The notes below the pieces were generated by a model. That model was not told the origin of the DNA and ran no database searches. It saw only the letters and a program-made list of their open reading frames with translations. Positions 63,564 to 64,000 of a stretch of 64,000 nucleotides of DNA are shown piece after piece. The position numbers and the translations under genes were made by a program. Source of the stretch: Planctomycetota bacterium (lineage in GTDB: Bacteria > Planctomycetota > Planctomycetia > Gemmatales > Gemmataceae); contig JAKOSN010000202.1 of the NCBI GenBank assembly GCA_029777335.1, positions 37,698 through 101,697 of the forward strand, written 5' to 3'. Every line of letters begins with the position of its first letter. The first letter of the stretch is position 1.

Positions 63564-64000
63564 GTGTTCCGAATCACCCCATACTCGCTGTGGTTAGTTG
63601 TTAGCGTACTTCTCTTCCAGGGAGGTTGGAAGGAGAGCAGAGCAGCAGATACCCCCTTGCCAGGCCGCCCCAACATCATCCTCATCATGACCGACGATCA
63701 GGGCTATGGCGAACTCGGGTGCCACGGAAACCCGATCATCAAAACACCCAACCTGGATGCGCTCTCCAAACAGAGTGTTCGCTTCACCGATTTCCATGTC
63801 AGCCCCACCTGTGCACCGACCCGCTCCGCCTTGATGACGGGGCGCCATGAGTTTCGTTCCGGGGTCACTCACACCATCATGGAACGCGAGCGGATGAGCC
63901 TCAAGGCCACTACGATTGCGCAGGTGCTGAAGTCGGCGGGTTATACCACAGGCATCTTTGGGAAATGGCATCTGGGTGACGAGGATGCCTATCAACCGGA
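63564..64000 (+). CDS. Formylglycine-dependent sulfatase (partial, cut by window edge)
   Basis: GTG start at 63564 with TGGAGGA upstream; a signal peptide follows ([17 protein letters not shown]). The family start [15 protein letters not shown] has metal-binding Asp44 and Asp45, and CAPTR (Cys83) is the C-x-P-x-R formylglycine site. FGKWHLG near the edge carries the next conserved Lys. Exported sulfatases that desulfate polysaccharides are abundant in planctomycetes. About 145 residues are seen; the C-terminus is outside the window. Confidence 0.95.
   Translation, partial: MFRITPYSLWLVVSVLLFQGGWKESRAADTPLPGRPNIILIMTDDQGYGELGCHGNPIIKTPNLDALSKQSVRFTDFHVSPTCAPTRSALMTGRHEFRSGVTHTIMERERMSLKATTIAQVLKSAGYTTGIFGKWHLGDEDAYQP

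Noticed and set aside
1..64000. CRISPR arrays, insertion sequences or prophage
   Set aside because: No regularly spaced repeats, transposase or phage structural gene was seen; the only phage-like element is the isolated PAAR-like protein.

Overview
The window is 64 kb of GC-rich, gene-dense bacterial chromosome with every sign of a planctomycete, most likely a Gemmata-like lineage. The evidence is the PVC-type CxxCH cytochrome fused to ThuA, the DUF1080 protein, the ASPIC/UnbV repeat protein, the formylglycine sulfatase, ECF sigma factors paired with kinase or FecR anti-sigma proteins, the FHA and Ser/Thr-kinase signalling genes, and an ExbB-ExbD-ExbD-prenyltransferase-fold gene order. This is inferred from gene content; there is no rRNA in the window.

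Layout. 1-6.7 kb: tail of a prenyltransferase-fold protein, MutY, an FHA protein, a solute-binding lipoprotein, and a GT4 glycosyltransferase behind a formyltransferase-like/propeller protein. 7-11.3 kb: a C26 amidotransferase that has lost catalytic residues, then E1-alpha, E1-beta and E2 of a 2-oxoacid dehydrogenase. 11.5-19.6 kb: an FHA-SpoIIE phosphatase and a housekeeping run (purA, uppS, cdsA, phoH, 7TM-HD phosphohydrolase). 19.7-26.5 kb: an ASPIC/UnbV protein, then an unusual cassette of ECF sigma factor, permuted NlpC/P60-like hydrolase, zinc-anti-sigma/kinase/LRR receptor and a DUF4280 PAAR-like protein. 26.5-29.5 kb: three secreted proteins (SGNH hydrolase, Tat-exported protein, DUF1080). 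29.6-34 kb: a pseudokinase, a J-like protein without HPD and a divergent Hsp70 with a long N-terminal extension. 34-37.9 kb: sugar kinase, CPBP-like protein, LptF/LptG-type permease, DSP-type phosphatase. 38.2-43.3 kb: an ExbB/ExbD/ExbD operon ending in a toroid protein with a TonB-like membrane anchor. 43.7-49.2 kb: a short SecA, an S9 peptidase and a zinc peptidase. 49.4-55.9 kb: ECF sigma, FecR-type anti-sigma and a giant ThuA/PVC dehydrogenase/cytochrome. 56-57.6 kb: ferredoxin-MBL fusion and a TrpF-like protein. 58-59.1 kb: a dense array of 11 tRNA genes. 59.3-64 kb: small Lys-rich exported protein, GlgX, serine hydrolase and a truncated sulfatase.

How the genes work together. Most of the window is envelope biology and signalling: exported hydrolases, proteins energised by the inner membrane, and one-component signalling modules (ECF/anti-sigma, FHA, kinases, PP2C, HD). 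The points most worth attention are the tRNA array, the ECF/kinase/hydrolase/PAAR-like cassette, the TonB-anchored toroid protein with ExbBDD, and several enzymes whose catalytic residues are lost (C26 amidotransferase, kinase, J-domain).

All calls come from reading the sequence. No database search or structure prediction was run.
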